From contig JAJPHR010000102.1 in assembly GCA_021325145.1 (NCBI GenBank), positions 29,044 through 93,043 on the forward strand: 64,000 nucleotides of DNA. The letters run 5' to 3'. A program made the translations under genes and the position numbers. The notes below the pieces were generated by a model that was not told where the DNA came from, made no database searches, and saw only the letters and a list, made by a program, of their open reading frames with translations. This document shows positions 8,752 to 16,716 of the stretch, in pieces (the first letter of the stretch is position 1; every line of letters starts with the position of its first letter). Source of the stretch: Verrucomicrobiota bacterium. GTDB taxonomy: Bacteria > Verrucomicrobiota > Verrucomicrobiia > Limisphaerales > Pedosphaeraceae.

Positions 8752-10704
8752 CTATTCATTCGGGTTCCGATCATCTGATTTCCACGGCGCCGCCGTGTCT
8801 GGGAACAAGCCCTCGCGAGTCAGCGTCAATCCCTGTGCGGCCTCGGTCATCCGTTGCTCGACGATCTGCAGGTAATTATCGGCGGCCACATTTTGCACCC
8901 AGACCAGCCGGCGCGAGCGCTCAAGCCAGGTCCGTTCCGCCGCGTAGTTTCCCTTGGCCCCATAATGCAACGCGGTCCACAACGTGGTCCACATTCCGTT
9001 CGGATCCAGTTCGTTGGCGCGGTCGAAGTATGACTGCGAGTCCTCCGGTCCGTTTTCCTGCGGTCCAATCCAATCCAGACACCCGCCATAACGAAGCCAG
9101 TTGTAGGCATCATGCGGATCGAGCTTCATACCCAGTTTATACCATTGCATGGCCTGCTTCGCCAAGTTCACATACCCGTCGCCCCCGATGCTGCTCTTGG
9201 TCCGATAACACTCCCCGAGGGCATACGTGGTCTCGTAATTCTTCGGCTCGGCCTGCGCGGCCTGTTTCAATTTCTCGATTTGCTCGTAGGAATAGGCGGG
9301 TTGCTGACTGGCCTGCCGCAGGTAATGATCTTCCATTGTCGCACGCCAGCCGGCCCAGCCCAGGCCCGTCAGGCCAGCCAGTATCACAACGGTTGCACCC
9401 AGCTTCCGCCCCAACCCGACGCGCCACCAATATCTTTCCGTGGCAAACCGCCATTGGCTGCTCAATAACGCCATTAACGTGACGGCTAGAATTGCGACCG
9501 CCGGAACGTGCATCTGAAAATCGACCACGGAATGTCCGAGGATGCCCACCAAGCCAAGCGACGCACCCAGCAGAAAAGCGAACTTGTTGCTTTTCTTCCG
9601 CGCAAAATCATCCGGCGCCGCCCGCACGAATCGCCATGTCTTCGCCACGCCCATGAAGAGCAGCAACCAGGCCGCGGCAACGAGGGTTGCGCCCACCACA
9701 CCGTAATCCGCCAATGTGTTCAGGTACTCATTATGCGCCAGGTTCGGACGCCGTTGGACTTCAAGCGGCCGATATTCCGGGAAGCACTGATTAAAGTGCG
9801 CCGGGCCAACGCCCAGCCACCGATGATCCTCCCACATTCGCAAGGCCGACTGCCAGATGCGGGTCCGCATATCGCCCGCGAGGTGGCCCGCGCCGTTGAG
9901 GTCCTCAAAGCGCGCCCGCGCCGCATTCAACTTTGGAGCCACCACATACGCCGCGCCTCCCAATGCCACCGCCAGCACGAGTGCCTGAATGCGGTAATTC
10001 CGCTGAAACAGCAGCACGCCGCACAGCAGCACCAACTCCACGCCGGTAACCATCGCTCCGCCTCGTGAAACCGTGCCGACGACTCCGCCGATCATTACCA
10101 TCGCGCCATAACCCAAAACGATCTTGGTCACATGCGAAAGCCGCCCCACCAGCACATAGCAGAAACCCAGCGGCAGCAGCATTTCCAAAAAGCCCGCCAG
10201 GTTGTTGGGATTGTAAAACGTGCCGCCTGCGCGGCCTTCGTAGGTGCTCACCATGTTCCAGACCTTGTGCGACTTGGTCACGAACTGGAAGAGTCCGTAG
10301 GCCGAAATCGCCGTTCCGAGAAACAAGAGTGTGAGGACAACGAGCTGCGTCGATTCCTGCCGATGCAGATTGTTCAGGATAACGAAGAATAGAAAGGCAT
10401 AAATGATGATCCGGATGAGTTCCCGCCGCGCCGCATATTCGGTGTCCGATTGAAAATAGCGAACGCTGGCATAAGCGACGAAGGCGAGCACGGCCCAGCA
10501 GATGGGCGGCCAGAGCAATTGCGGGCGGGGGCTGGCCCAGAGCCGGATTCCCCAGAGCAAAACCGCCCCCAGCGTCAACCCCTCCAAAATTAGGAATTGC
10601 CACGGGAGCACCCCACCGAGCGCCAGCGGCCCGAAGACCAGCAACGCCAGCACCAGGCCCAGAATCCCCTTCTCACACCACCCATCCAGTTTCTCACGGT
10701 CCAC
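8752..10704 (-). CDS. O-antigen ligase/polymerase family protein with C-terminal TPR
   Basis: 650 residues with a GTG start two nt after the DUF5989 stop. About ten hydrophobic segments fill residues 12-470, including GLVLALLVFGPLALGGVLP at the N-terminus. The Wzy_C signature is present: RTRIWQSALRMWEDHRWLGVG, then LAHNEYLNTLADYGVVG. The C-terminal 170 residues are soluble and TPR-like (YETTYALGECYRTKSSIG, ANELDPNGMWTTLWTALHYG). Such proteins polymerise or ligate lipid-linked glycans at the periplasmic face. It is the last gene of a tight minus-strand set with carbamoyltransferase, SxtJ-like and SGNH proteins, so it probably acts on the same glycan. Confidence 0.88.
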   Translation of the reverse strand: MDREKLDGWCEKGILGLVLALLVFGPLALGGVLPWQFLILEGLTLGAVLLWGIRLWASPRPQLLWPPICWAVLAFVAYASVRYFQSDTEYAARRELIRIIIYAFLFFVILNNLHRQESTQLVVLTLLFLGTAISAYGLFQFVTKSHKVWNMVSTYEGRAGGTFYNPNNLAGFLEMLLPLGFCYVLVGRLSHVTKIVLGYGAMVMIGGVVGTVSRGGAMVTGVELVLLCGVLLFQRNYRIQALVLAVALGGAAYVVAPKLNAARARFEDLNGAGHLAGDMRTRIWQSALRMWEDHRWLGVGPAHFNQCFPEYRPLEVQRRPNLAHNEYLNTLADYGVVGATLVAAAWLLLFMGVAKTWRFVRAAPDDFARKKSNKFAFLLGASLGLVGILGHSVVDFQMHVPAVAILAVTLMALLSSQWRFATERYWWRVGLGRKLGATVVILAGLTGLGWAGWRATMEDHYLRQASQQPAYSYEQIEKLKQAAQAEPKNYETTYALGECYRTKSSIGGDGYVNLAKQAMQWYKLGMKLDPHDAYNWLRYGGCLDWIGPQENGPEDSQSYFDRANELDPNGMWTTLWTALHYGAKGNYAAERTWLERSRRLVWVQNVAADNYLQIVEQRMTEAAQGLTLTREGLFPDTAAPWKSDDRNPNE

Positions 10705-10706
10705 GC

Positions 10707-10865
10707 TCAGAACAAACTATAGATGAAGGGCGCCAGCGCCGAACCTTTGGCAAAGACCAGAACAAACCCAAGCAACAGCAGGAAAGCCACGATCGGCGTC
10801 AACCACCATTTCTTACGCACCCGCAAAAAGCTCCAGAATTCCCTCAGAATCGCGAGTTTGTTCAT
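10707..10865 (-). CDS. DUF5989 family small membrane protein
   Basis: 52 residues, MNKLAILREFWSFLRVRKKW followed by a single membrane helix (LTPIVAFLLLLGFVLVFAKG) and a conserved SALAPFIYSLF end. This matches the DUF5989 family, which occurs next to SxtJ and carbamoyltransferase genes. The ATG overlaps the stop of the SGNH hydrolase gene (ATGA at 10865-10862), and its own stop is two nt before the O-antigen ligase start, so translation is tightly coupled on both sides. The RVRKK segment before the helix predicts a cytoplasmic N-terminus. Function is unknown. Confidence 0.88.
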   Translation of the reverse strand: MNKLAILREFWSFLRVRKKWWLTPIVAFLLLLGFVLVFAKGSALAPFIYSLF

Positions 10866-11890
10866 GGCGTTATCGAATTGGTCATGGCTGCAAAAAGTTC
10901 ACGGGCTATGATCCGGTTGCCCTCGGTGCTAAAATGAATGGGATCCGCATCCAAGTAAAGGGTTTTCTCCCGCGCTGCCGCCCGTAATGCCGGCGTCAGG
11001 TCCACCACCGGCACGTTCAGTTTCGCGGCAGCCGCCTGCTTCGTCTTCAGCACCCTCTGTTCGCCTCGTTCCAAATCGCCCTGCGGCGGCAAATACAGCA
11101 GGAATGGCTTCTCACCTTTGGAAAGCGCCAGCGCGCAAACATCCTCGATGGCCGAGCGAAACACGGCATCCGGATCTTTCTGCTGCTGCTCCTTGAACAA
11201 CACGTCCTGCTTCGGGTCCACCGGAATGAACTTGGCCCGGTTTGCCTGGTAAAAGGCCTGCAGTTTTACTTCTACGATATAATGGTAGATTGCGAACCGC
11301 CGCAGAAAATTCTTTAACCGCACACGCGACATGAACTTCCGCACAAACTCGGGGTCGTTCTTGTCGGAGAACTGCGTCCAAAGATTCGCCTCGGCCAGAA
11401 TGACATAATCCGGCTGATACTTCGACCCGACCTCGCGCAGATAGGCCAGCATTTGCGGGTACGACCAGGCGTTCACCCCCGCGTTGATGACTTCCACTTT
11501 CCTTTTGCCGCCCACGTATTGCTGCAATAATTGCTCCAACTGCTTCGAATAGGTTTCCTGCTCGGTCAGTCCCCAGCCAAAAGTTCGCGAATCCCCGAGT
11601 GAAAGAATGCGAATCGTATCCGCTGGCTTGTTCGGCTGAAACTCCGGACCGCGTGTCCCCTGGGAGTTGATGTGGACCGGCTTGTGGTCCACTTTCGTGT
11701 AGCAATCCTGGTTTGGCTTGAGCTTCCAATACAGGACCGGGTCCGGTTCGTAAATCTCCAGGTTGCCATATCCCTTGAGCCGCAAGGCGATTTCGAAAAC
11801 CGCCACACACAGGAAAAAAGTGCCCGCCATCAACGCCAGATTCTGGAGCAGGCCTTTCCAGCGGGACTTTTTTGGCGCGGCTTCAACCAT
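10862..11890 (-). CDS. SGNH/GDSL-family hydrolase, membrane anchored
   Basis: 342 residues. An N-terminal signal anchor (about residues 15-35, ALMAGTFFLCVAVFEIAL) leads into an extracytoplasmic SGNH domain. Block I is SLGDSRTFGWG with the nucleophile Ser, the N-containing block is VINAGVNAWSYPQ, and the C-terminal block is DADPIHFS supplying Asp and His. Such enzymes add or remove acyl groups on extracellular polysaccharides (AlgJ/AlgX-like examples). It lies between the SxtJ-like and DUF5989 genes in a coupled minus-strand operon, which suggests glycan O-acylation or deacylation; direction and substrate are unknown. Confidence 0.85.
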   Translation of the reverse strand: MVEAAPKKSRWKGLLQNLALMAGTFFLCVAVFEIALRLKGYGNLEIYEPDPVLYWKLKPNQDCYTKVDHKPVHINSQGTRGPEFQPNKPADTIRILSLGDSRTFGWGLTEQETYSKQLEQLLQQYVGGKRKVEVINAGVNAWSYPQMLAYLREVGSKYQPDYVILAEANLWTQFSDKNDPEFVRKFMSRVRLKNFLRRFAIYHYIVEVKLQAFYQANRAKFIPVDPKQDVLFKEQQQKDPDAVFRSAIEDVCALALSKGEKPFLLYLPPQGDLERGEQRVLKTKQAAAAKLNVPVVDLTPALRAAAREKTLYLDADPIHFSTEGNRIIARELFAAMTNSITP

Positions 11891-11896
11891 CGGAAA

Positions 11897-12316
11897 TTAA
11901 AATTGGCGTTCGTAATCGGCCGGTTGCCGCGCCACTCCCCGCTCGCGGCGGATCCAATAGCTGCCCGCTTTGGAATCCAATCGCAAGCTCAAAAAATCCT
12001 TGCCCAGGCACCTTGCGAGCAGGCCCAGCGGCATAAACGCCAGGTAGAACAGCAGCGTCAGCAGAACGTGCGACACGATAAACCCCAACAGCACCGCCAC
12101 CGACATCCAAGCCAGGTAGATCCATTTGAGCGCCGTCGGCCACACCACGCCAAGCACGATCAGCAGCCCGCCCGGAGCCAGAAACCAGGGGTACACCGGC
12201 TTTCCGCGCAGGCAATACAGGAATCCCAACACTGCAAACACGCCCCCCACCAACAGGCCGAACTTGCGCAGTTCTTTTGGGCCGGTTTTCAGTTCTTTGA
12301 TGTCTTCGAGCAGCAT
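11897..12316 (-). CDS. SxtJ-family membrane protein
   Basis: About 139 residues from ATG 12316 (an alternative ATG at 12334 adds six residues and overlaps the carbamoyltransferase stop; the shorter start fits the family MLLEDIKELKTG beginning). Residues LRKFGLLVGGVFAVLGFLYC and PWFLAPGGLLIVLGVVWP form hairpin helices, followed by further hydrophobic segments around VAVLLGFIVSHVLLTLLFYL. SxtJ was named from the saxitoxin cluster, where it neighbours a carbamoyltransferase; the biochemical role remains unclear. Here it again lies directly after the carbamoyltransferase, seven nt before the SGNH gene. Confidence 0.85.
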   Translation of the reverse strand: MLLEDIKELKTGPKELRKFGLLVGGVFAVLGFLYCLRGKPVYPWFLAPGGLLIVLGVVWPTALKWIYLAWMSVAVLLGFIVSHVLLTLLFYLAFMPLGLLARCLGKDFLSLRLDSKAGSYWIRRERGVARQPADYERQF

Positions 12317-12320
12317 GCGG

Positions 12321-14180
12321 CTAATCCAATTCAAATTCCTTCAGCCAATTAATATCTTTTTCCAAAGGCTTCTGCACGGTCTTTTCCATTAGAAAATTAC
12401 CCACGATCAGGTAATCCATATTTGTCCGCATGAAGCACAAGTAAGCATGCTCCGGGGTGCAGACGATCGGTTCACCGCGCACGTTAAACGAAGTGTTGAT
12501 GATCACCGGACACCCATATTTCTCGCCAAATTTTTTGATGGTTCGGTAATAAACCGGATGATCAACCTCGGTGACCGTTTGGATGCGCGCCGAATAATCC
12601 ACATGCGTGACTGCCGGTATGGTCGAGCGGATGGTCAGCAGCTTCTCCAACCCAAAGAGCTTCTGCTCCTCCTTGGTCATCTCCCGCCGCTGAGATTTGG
12701 CCACGGGCGCGACCAGCAGCATGTACGGGCTTTCGCCTTCCAACTCAAAATACTCGCTCACGCGTTCGCGCAACACCGAAGGCGCGAACGGCCGGAAACT
12801 TTCCCGGAATTTGATTTTTAAATTCATCACTTCCTGCATCTTCGACGATTGCGCGTCGCCGATGATGGACCGCCCACCGAGCGCCCGCGGCCCGAATTCC
12901 ATCGGACCCTGAAACCAGCCAATCACTTTCTCGGCCTTGATTAAATCGGCAATCGTCTCCGGAATGGCTTCATCGTCCAGTTCCCGGAAGGGGATGTTTT
13001 CACGTTTCAAATACTCCCGGATTTCATCCCGCGAGAAGCTGGGGCCCAGGTAGGAACCGCGTTGCGTGTCTCTCGTTCCATCGGCCTGGCGCGGTTTATC
13101 CAGATATTGATGCCAGGCCAATAGCGCCGCGCCCAGGGCCCCGCCGGCGTCTCCGGCCGCCGGCTGAATCCAGATGGCATCGAATACGCCTTCGCGTAAA
13201 ATCCGTCCGTTGGCCACGCAATTCAGCGCCACACCGCCCGCCAACACCAGATGCTTCATGCCCGTTTCCTGGCGCACGTGCCGCGCGATTCGGAACATGA
13301 TTTCCTCAGTCACTTCCTGGATCGAGCGCGCCAAATCCATGTCGCGTTGCGTCAACTTCGATTCCGGTTTGCGCGGCGGGCCGCCGAACAATTGGTTGAA
13401 CCGCTCGTTCGTCATCGTCAACCCTACGCCGTAGTTGAAATACTTCATGTTCAACCGGAACGAGCCGTCTTCCTTGAGGTCGATCAATTCCTTGAGGATG
13501 CTATCGACATATCTTGGCTCGCCGTACGGCGCCAAACCCATCAGTTTGTACTCGCCCGAGTTCACGCGAAACCCGGTGAAATACGTGAACGCGGAATACA
13601 ACAGCCCCAGCGAATGTGGAAAATGCAATTCGCTCAGCAACTCGATGTGATTGCCCCGCCCAACTCCGAAACTCGTCGTCGTCCATTCCCCCACCCCGTC
13701 CACCGTGAGAATGGCCGCTTCGGGATAAGGCGACGGAAAAAATGCGGACGCAGCGTGCGATTCGTGGTGTTCCGGAAAAAGGATTTTGCCTTCGTAATTC
13801 AATTCCGTTTGGATCAGATCCTTCATCCAAATTCGCTCGCGAATCCACAGCGGGATGGCCTTCAGGAACGACTTCAGCCCGACCGGCGCATAGGCCAGAT
13901 AGCTGTGCAAAATCCGGTCGAATTTGACAAATGGCTTTTCGTAGAACGCGACGTAATCAACCTCCTTGATCGTGATGCCGCCCGCTTTGAGGCAAAAGTC
14001 CACGGCGTTCCGGGGAAATGCTGCATCGTGCTTCTTGCGCGTGAACCGTTCCTCCTGCGCCGCAGCTACGATTTTCCCATCCTGAACCAGGCAGGCTGCG
14101 CTGTCATGGTAGAAGGCCGAGATGCCCAGGATGCTGATTTTCCCTTCGCGTAGCCCTTCCGGAGGCGCTCCAGGATTCAT
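12321..14180 (-). CDS. NodU/CmcH-family carbamoyltransferase
   Basis: 619 residues. The N-terminal Kae1-like domain opens with ILGISAFYHDSAACLVQDGK and EERFTRKKHDAAFP, diagnostic of this family. LVLAGGVALNCVANGRIL lies mid-protein. The C-terminal YrdC-like part carries GPMEFGPRALGGRSIIGDA and INTSFNVRGEPIV. The family transfers a carbamoyl group from carbamoyl phosphate to hydroxyls of sugars or other scaffolds. The start is 25 nt after the leuC stop, and it leads the SxtJ, SGNH, DUF5989, O-antigen ligase series, so the acceptor is probably a cell-surface glycan (inference). Confidence 0.95.
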   Translation of the reverse strand: MNPGAPPEGLREGKISILGISAFYHDSAACLVQDGKIVAAAQEERFTRKKHDAAFPRNAVDFCLKAGGITIKEVDYVAFYEKPFVKFDRILHSYLAYAPVGLKSFLKAIPLWIRERIWMKDLIQTELNYEGKILFPEHHESHAASAFFPSPYPEAAILTVDGVGEWTTTSFGVGRGNHIELLSELHFPHSLGLLYSAFTYFTGFRVNSGEYKLMGLAPYGEPRYVDSILKELIDLKEDGSFRLNMKYFNYGVGLTMTNERFNQLFGGPPRKPESKLTQRDMDLARSIQEVTEEIMFRIARHVRQETGMKHLVLAGGVALNCVANGRILREGVFDAIWIQPAAGDAGGALGAALLAWHQYLDKPRQADGTRDTQRGSYLGPSFSRDEIREYLKRENIPFRELDDEAIPETIADLIKAEKVIGWFQGPMEFGPRALGGRSIIGDAQSSKMQEVMNLKIKFRESFRPFAPSVLRERVSEYFELEGESPYMLLVAPVAKSQRREMTKEEQKLFGLEKLLTIRSTIPAVTHVDYSARIQTVTEVDHPVYYRTIKKFGEKYGCPVIINTSFNVRGEPIVCTPEHAYLCFMRTNMDYLIVGNFLMEKTVQKPLEKDINWLKEFELD

Positions 14181-14205
14181 GGCGTGGCTGAGTTTCCTGG
14201 GACCA

Positions 14206-15576
14206 TTAGCTCCAGTACTCCCGCGGATCGGTGATCTTTCCCGTTATTGCGCTCGCGGCGACGGTCGCCGGCGAAGCCAAAAACACCTGTGATTCCTTAT
14301 GGCCCATGCGGCCCGGAAAATTCCGATTCGTCGCGCTAATGCATTTCATCGGGGAGTTCATGCGACCGAACGTGTCCACCGGCCCGCCAAGGCAGGCCGC
14401 GCAACCGGCGTTCTCCGTCATCTGCACGCCCGAGTCCAGCAGGATTTGCCAGATCGTTTTGTCACCCCAACGGGCGGTTTGCAGATCATGCACGATCTCC
14501 GGTGTTGCGGGCACGCCGAAGGTGTCAATGACCACGCGCTTGCCGCGCAACACGCGGGCGAATTCCAGGAAATCGCTCGTCTTGCCCCCGGTGCAGGAGC
14601 CAATATACGCGCGGTCCAATTTGATGTTCCCCATCTCCTTGGCTTTCTTCCGCTGGCCGGGATCGGGATGGCAGGCAACGGTCGGCTCCAGCTTGGACAA
14701 ATCGACCACAAGGTCATAAACGAATTTTTCGTTGGCATCCCGTTCCACCGGCTCGTAAGTCGCCTTGGTGCCGTTCAGCTTGCAACGATAATCCACCTGC
14801 GCCTTGGTTTGCGCGTCGAATTCGAATATCCCGTTCTTGCCACCGGCCTCGATTGCCATGTTCGCAATGGTCATGCGGTCGTCCATGGACAAATTCGACG
14901 CGCCCGGCCCGTCGAATTGCATCGCGCGATACGTCGCGCCGTCGAAACCAATCTCGCCGATGCAATGCAGGATGATGTCCTTGGCCATGACGCCCGGTTG
15001 CAATGCGCCTTCGAGACGGAAGTGCATCGTCTCCGGCACCTTGAGCAAGAGTTTGCCGGTGCCCATCACGAAGCCCGCGTCGGTGTTGCCGATGCCCGTG
15101 GCGAACTCATTGAAAGCGCCTGCCATGCAGGTGTGCGAATCCGTCCCAAACAAAATTTCCCCCGGCCGCGTGTGGCCCTTTTGCGGCAGCGCGGTGTGGC
15201 AAACGCCCGCGTAATTCGAGCCGTATTGCCGGTTCAATGCGCCCTTGGACGGATCGAACACCCAATGTCCGTTTTGATCGTCGATCACGTCGTAAAAATA
15301 AGGCAGCCCCTGTTCCTTCACGAAATCCCGCAGAATATCGACGTTCCGATTCGACTTCGAATCCGCCGTGAAAATGTAGTGGTCCGGGATGATGACGATC
15401 TTCTGCCGGTCCCAAACCTTGGCCGTCTTGCCAAACTCGCGTTTGAACACGCCGATCGTGCCCGGCCCGCACACATCATGCGTCATGAGCACATCGGCCT
15501 TCACCCAGACATTATCGCCCGCCTCGACACGGGCCTTGCCCGCCGCGCGCGCCAGTATTTTCTCGGTCAGCGTCAT
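14206..15576 (-). CDS. leuC: 3-isopropylmalate dehydratase large subunit (aconitase family)
   Basis: 456 residues. Landmarks of LeuC/homoaconitase: KADVLMTHDVCGPG, ALPQKGHTRPGEILFGTDSH, FNEFATGIGNTDAGFVMGTG, and the [4Fe-4S] cysteines in YIGSCTGGKTSDF and AGCAACLGGPVDTFG. It converts 2-isopropylmalate to 3-isopropylmalate in leucine synthesis, or acts on a related substrate. It needs a small subunit (LeuD), and none is encoded nearby, which is unusual for a leuCD pair. It sits 148 nt after pyrH and 25 nt before the carbamoyltransferase on the minus strand; a 14-bp palindrome at 15662-15695 separates it from pyrH. Confidence 0.9.
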   Translation of the reverse strand: MTLTEKILARAAGKARVEAGDNVWVKADVLMTHDVCGPGTIGVFKREFGKTAKVWDRQKIVIIPDHYIFTADSKSNRNVDILRDFVKEQGLPYFYDVIDDQNGHWVFDPSKGALNRQYGSNYAGVCHTALPQKGHTRPGEILFGTDSHTCMAGAFNEFATGIGNTDAGFVMGTGKLLLKVPETMHFRLEGALQPGVMAKDIILHCIGEIGFDGATYRAMQFDGPGASNLSMDDRMTIANMAIEAGGKNGIFEFDAQTKAQVDYRCKLNGTKATYEPVERDANEKFVYDLVVDLSKLEPTVACHPDPGQRKKAKEMGNIKLDRAYIGSCTGGKTSDFLEFARVLRGKRVVIDTFGVPATPEIVHDLQTARWGDKTIWQILLDSGVQMTENAGCAACLGGPVDTFGRMNSPMKCISATNRNFPGRMGHKESQVFLASPATVAASAITGKITDPREYWS

Positions 15577-15661
15577 AAAAGGAGTAACAGCCTAACTGAT
15601 CCCCGGGTAAATTCAATACGTAAGAGGGCCTGCGCAGGAACGTCCGAAACACCAAATACTC

Positions 15662-15695
15662 AGGTGGAGTGCGCCCGAGACGGCGCACTCCACCT
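15662..15695. repeat. Perfect palindrome between pyrH and leuC
   Basis: A 14-bp inverted repeat (AGGTGGAGTGCGCC ... GGCGCACTCCACCT) with a six-base CGAGAC loop. No T-run follows on the minus strand, so it is not a classical terminator. Related GGAGTGCG words occur in other gaps (about 53131 and 59041), which suggests a dispersed REP-like unit. Confidence 0.7.
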
Positions 15696-15723
15696 TAAGA
15701 TTCCGGGGCTTTTGCCAAAACCC

Positions 15724-16449
15724 TCAAGACGTGACCACCGTCCCAACCTTCTCCCCCAGAACCACACGTCTGAGATTATGCGGGCGGAAAAAATCGAAGA
15801 CCACGATCGGCATCTTGTTGTCCATGCACAACGAGAAGGCAGTGGAGTCCATCACTTTCAGGCGTTGTTGCAGAGCGTCCGAATAGGTGATCTGCGAATA
15901 GCGCTTGGCGTTGGGGTTGGTCTTGGGGTCGCAATCGTAAATGCCATCGACCTTGGTCGCCTTCAAGATCACCTCGGCGCCAATTTCGTTCGCGCGGAGC
16001 GCCGCTGCGGTATCGGTGGAGAAGTAGGGATTGCCCGTGCCGCCGCCGAAGATCACCACCCTGCCCTTTTCGAGATGGCGCACAGCGCGACGGCGAATGA
16101 AGGTCTCGGCCACCTGGGCCATCGTAATGGCCGTTTGGACGCGCGTGGCGACACCAAGTTTCTCCAAGGCGTCCTGCAATGCCAGCGAATTGATGACGGT
16201 GGCCAGCATTCCCATGTAATCGCCGGTGGCGCGCTCGATGCCCCGCTCGCTGCCCGCCAGTCCGCGAAAGATGTTTCCCCCGCCGATAACGACCACCACC
16301 TCAACCCCCAGCTCCCGCACTTCACCGATCTGCCGGGCCATGTCGTGGACCGCTTCCGGGGAAATGCCGACGCCGGTTGGTCCTCCCATTGCTTCCCCGC
16401 TCAATTTGAGCAGAATCCGGCGGTATCGTGGTTTATTGGATTTTTTCAT
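15724..16449 (-). CDS. pyrH: UMP kinase
   Basis: 241 residues, typical of bacterial UMP kinase, which makes UDP from UMP and ATP. The start at 16449 (MKKSNKPRYRRILLKLSGEA) is chosen because it begins the conserved KLSGEAMGG motif at the right distance; the frame is open further upstream but only through repeat DNA. Other landmarks: VVVVIGGGNIFRG, GDYMGMLATVINSLALQDALE, IFGGGTGNPYFSTDTAAALRA and KATKVDGIYDCDP. It normally follows rpsB-tsf; here a plus-strand TPR gene separates it from tsf. Confidence 0.97.
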   Translation of the reverse strand: MKKSNKPRYRRILLKLSGEAMGGPTGVGISPEAVHDMARQIGEVRELGVEVVVVIGGGNIFRGLAGSERGIERATGDYMGMLATVINSLALQDALEKLGVATRVQTAITMAQVAETFIRRRAVRHLEKGRVVIFGGGTGNPYFSTDTAAALRANEIGAEVILKATKVDGIYDCDPKTNPNAKRYSQITYSDALQQRLKVMDSTAFSLCMDNKMPIVVFDFFRPHNLRRVVLGEKVGTVVTS

Positions 16450-16523
16450 GCGATCATGGCTCACGCAAACTGGCACAGGTTTGTAACAATGGTAGATGCG
16501 AACGTCAAATGATAAGCGCTTTT

Positions 16524-16656
16524 GGAAACACCAAGAACGAAGCACCAGGCTCCAGAAAAACATCAATCTCCAAACACCAACTCGAGACATTACTGCGCTT
16601 GGTATTTGCCAGTTTGGAGCTTTTCTGGAGCTGGGTGCTTGGAACTTGGCGTTTCC
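16524..16656. repeat. AGCTCCA-family imperfect palindrome, gene-less
   Basis: Left arm about 16524-16580 and right arm about 16599-16656. The left arm begins GGAAACACCAAG and the right arm ends CTTGGCGTTTCC; both carry GCTCCAGAAAA or its complement. The two arms pair over about 57 bp with scattered mismatches. It fills the divergent gap between pyrH and the TPR gene. Confidence 0.8.
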
Positions 16657-16716
16657 GACGGCGTTTTGGTGTTTAACGCTCAGCGTTTGTTCTCTACGCT
16701 CGACGGAATATTCAAA

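Noticed and set aside
14299..16512. Open frame of 737 codons on the plus strand
   Set aside because: It lies antisense to leuC and pyrH, both certain genes. Its translation is Arg/His-rich, as expected from an antisense shadow in high G+C DNA.
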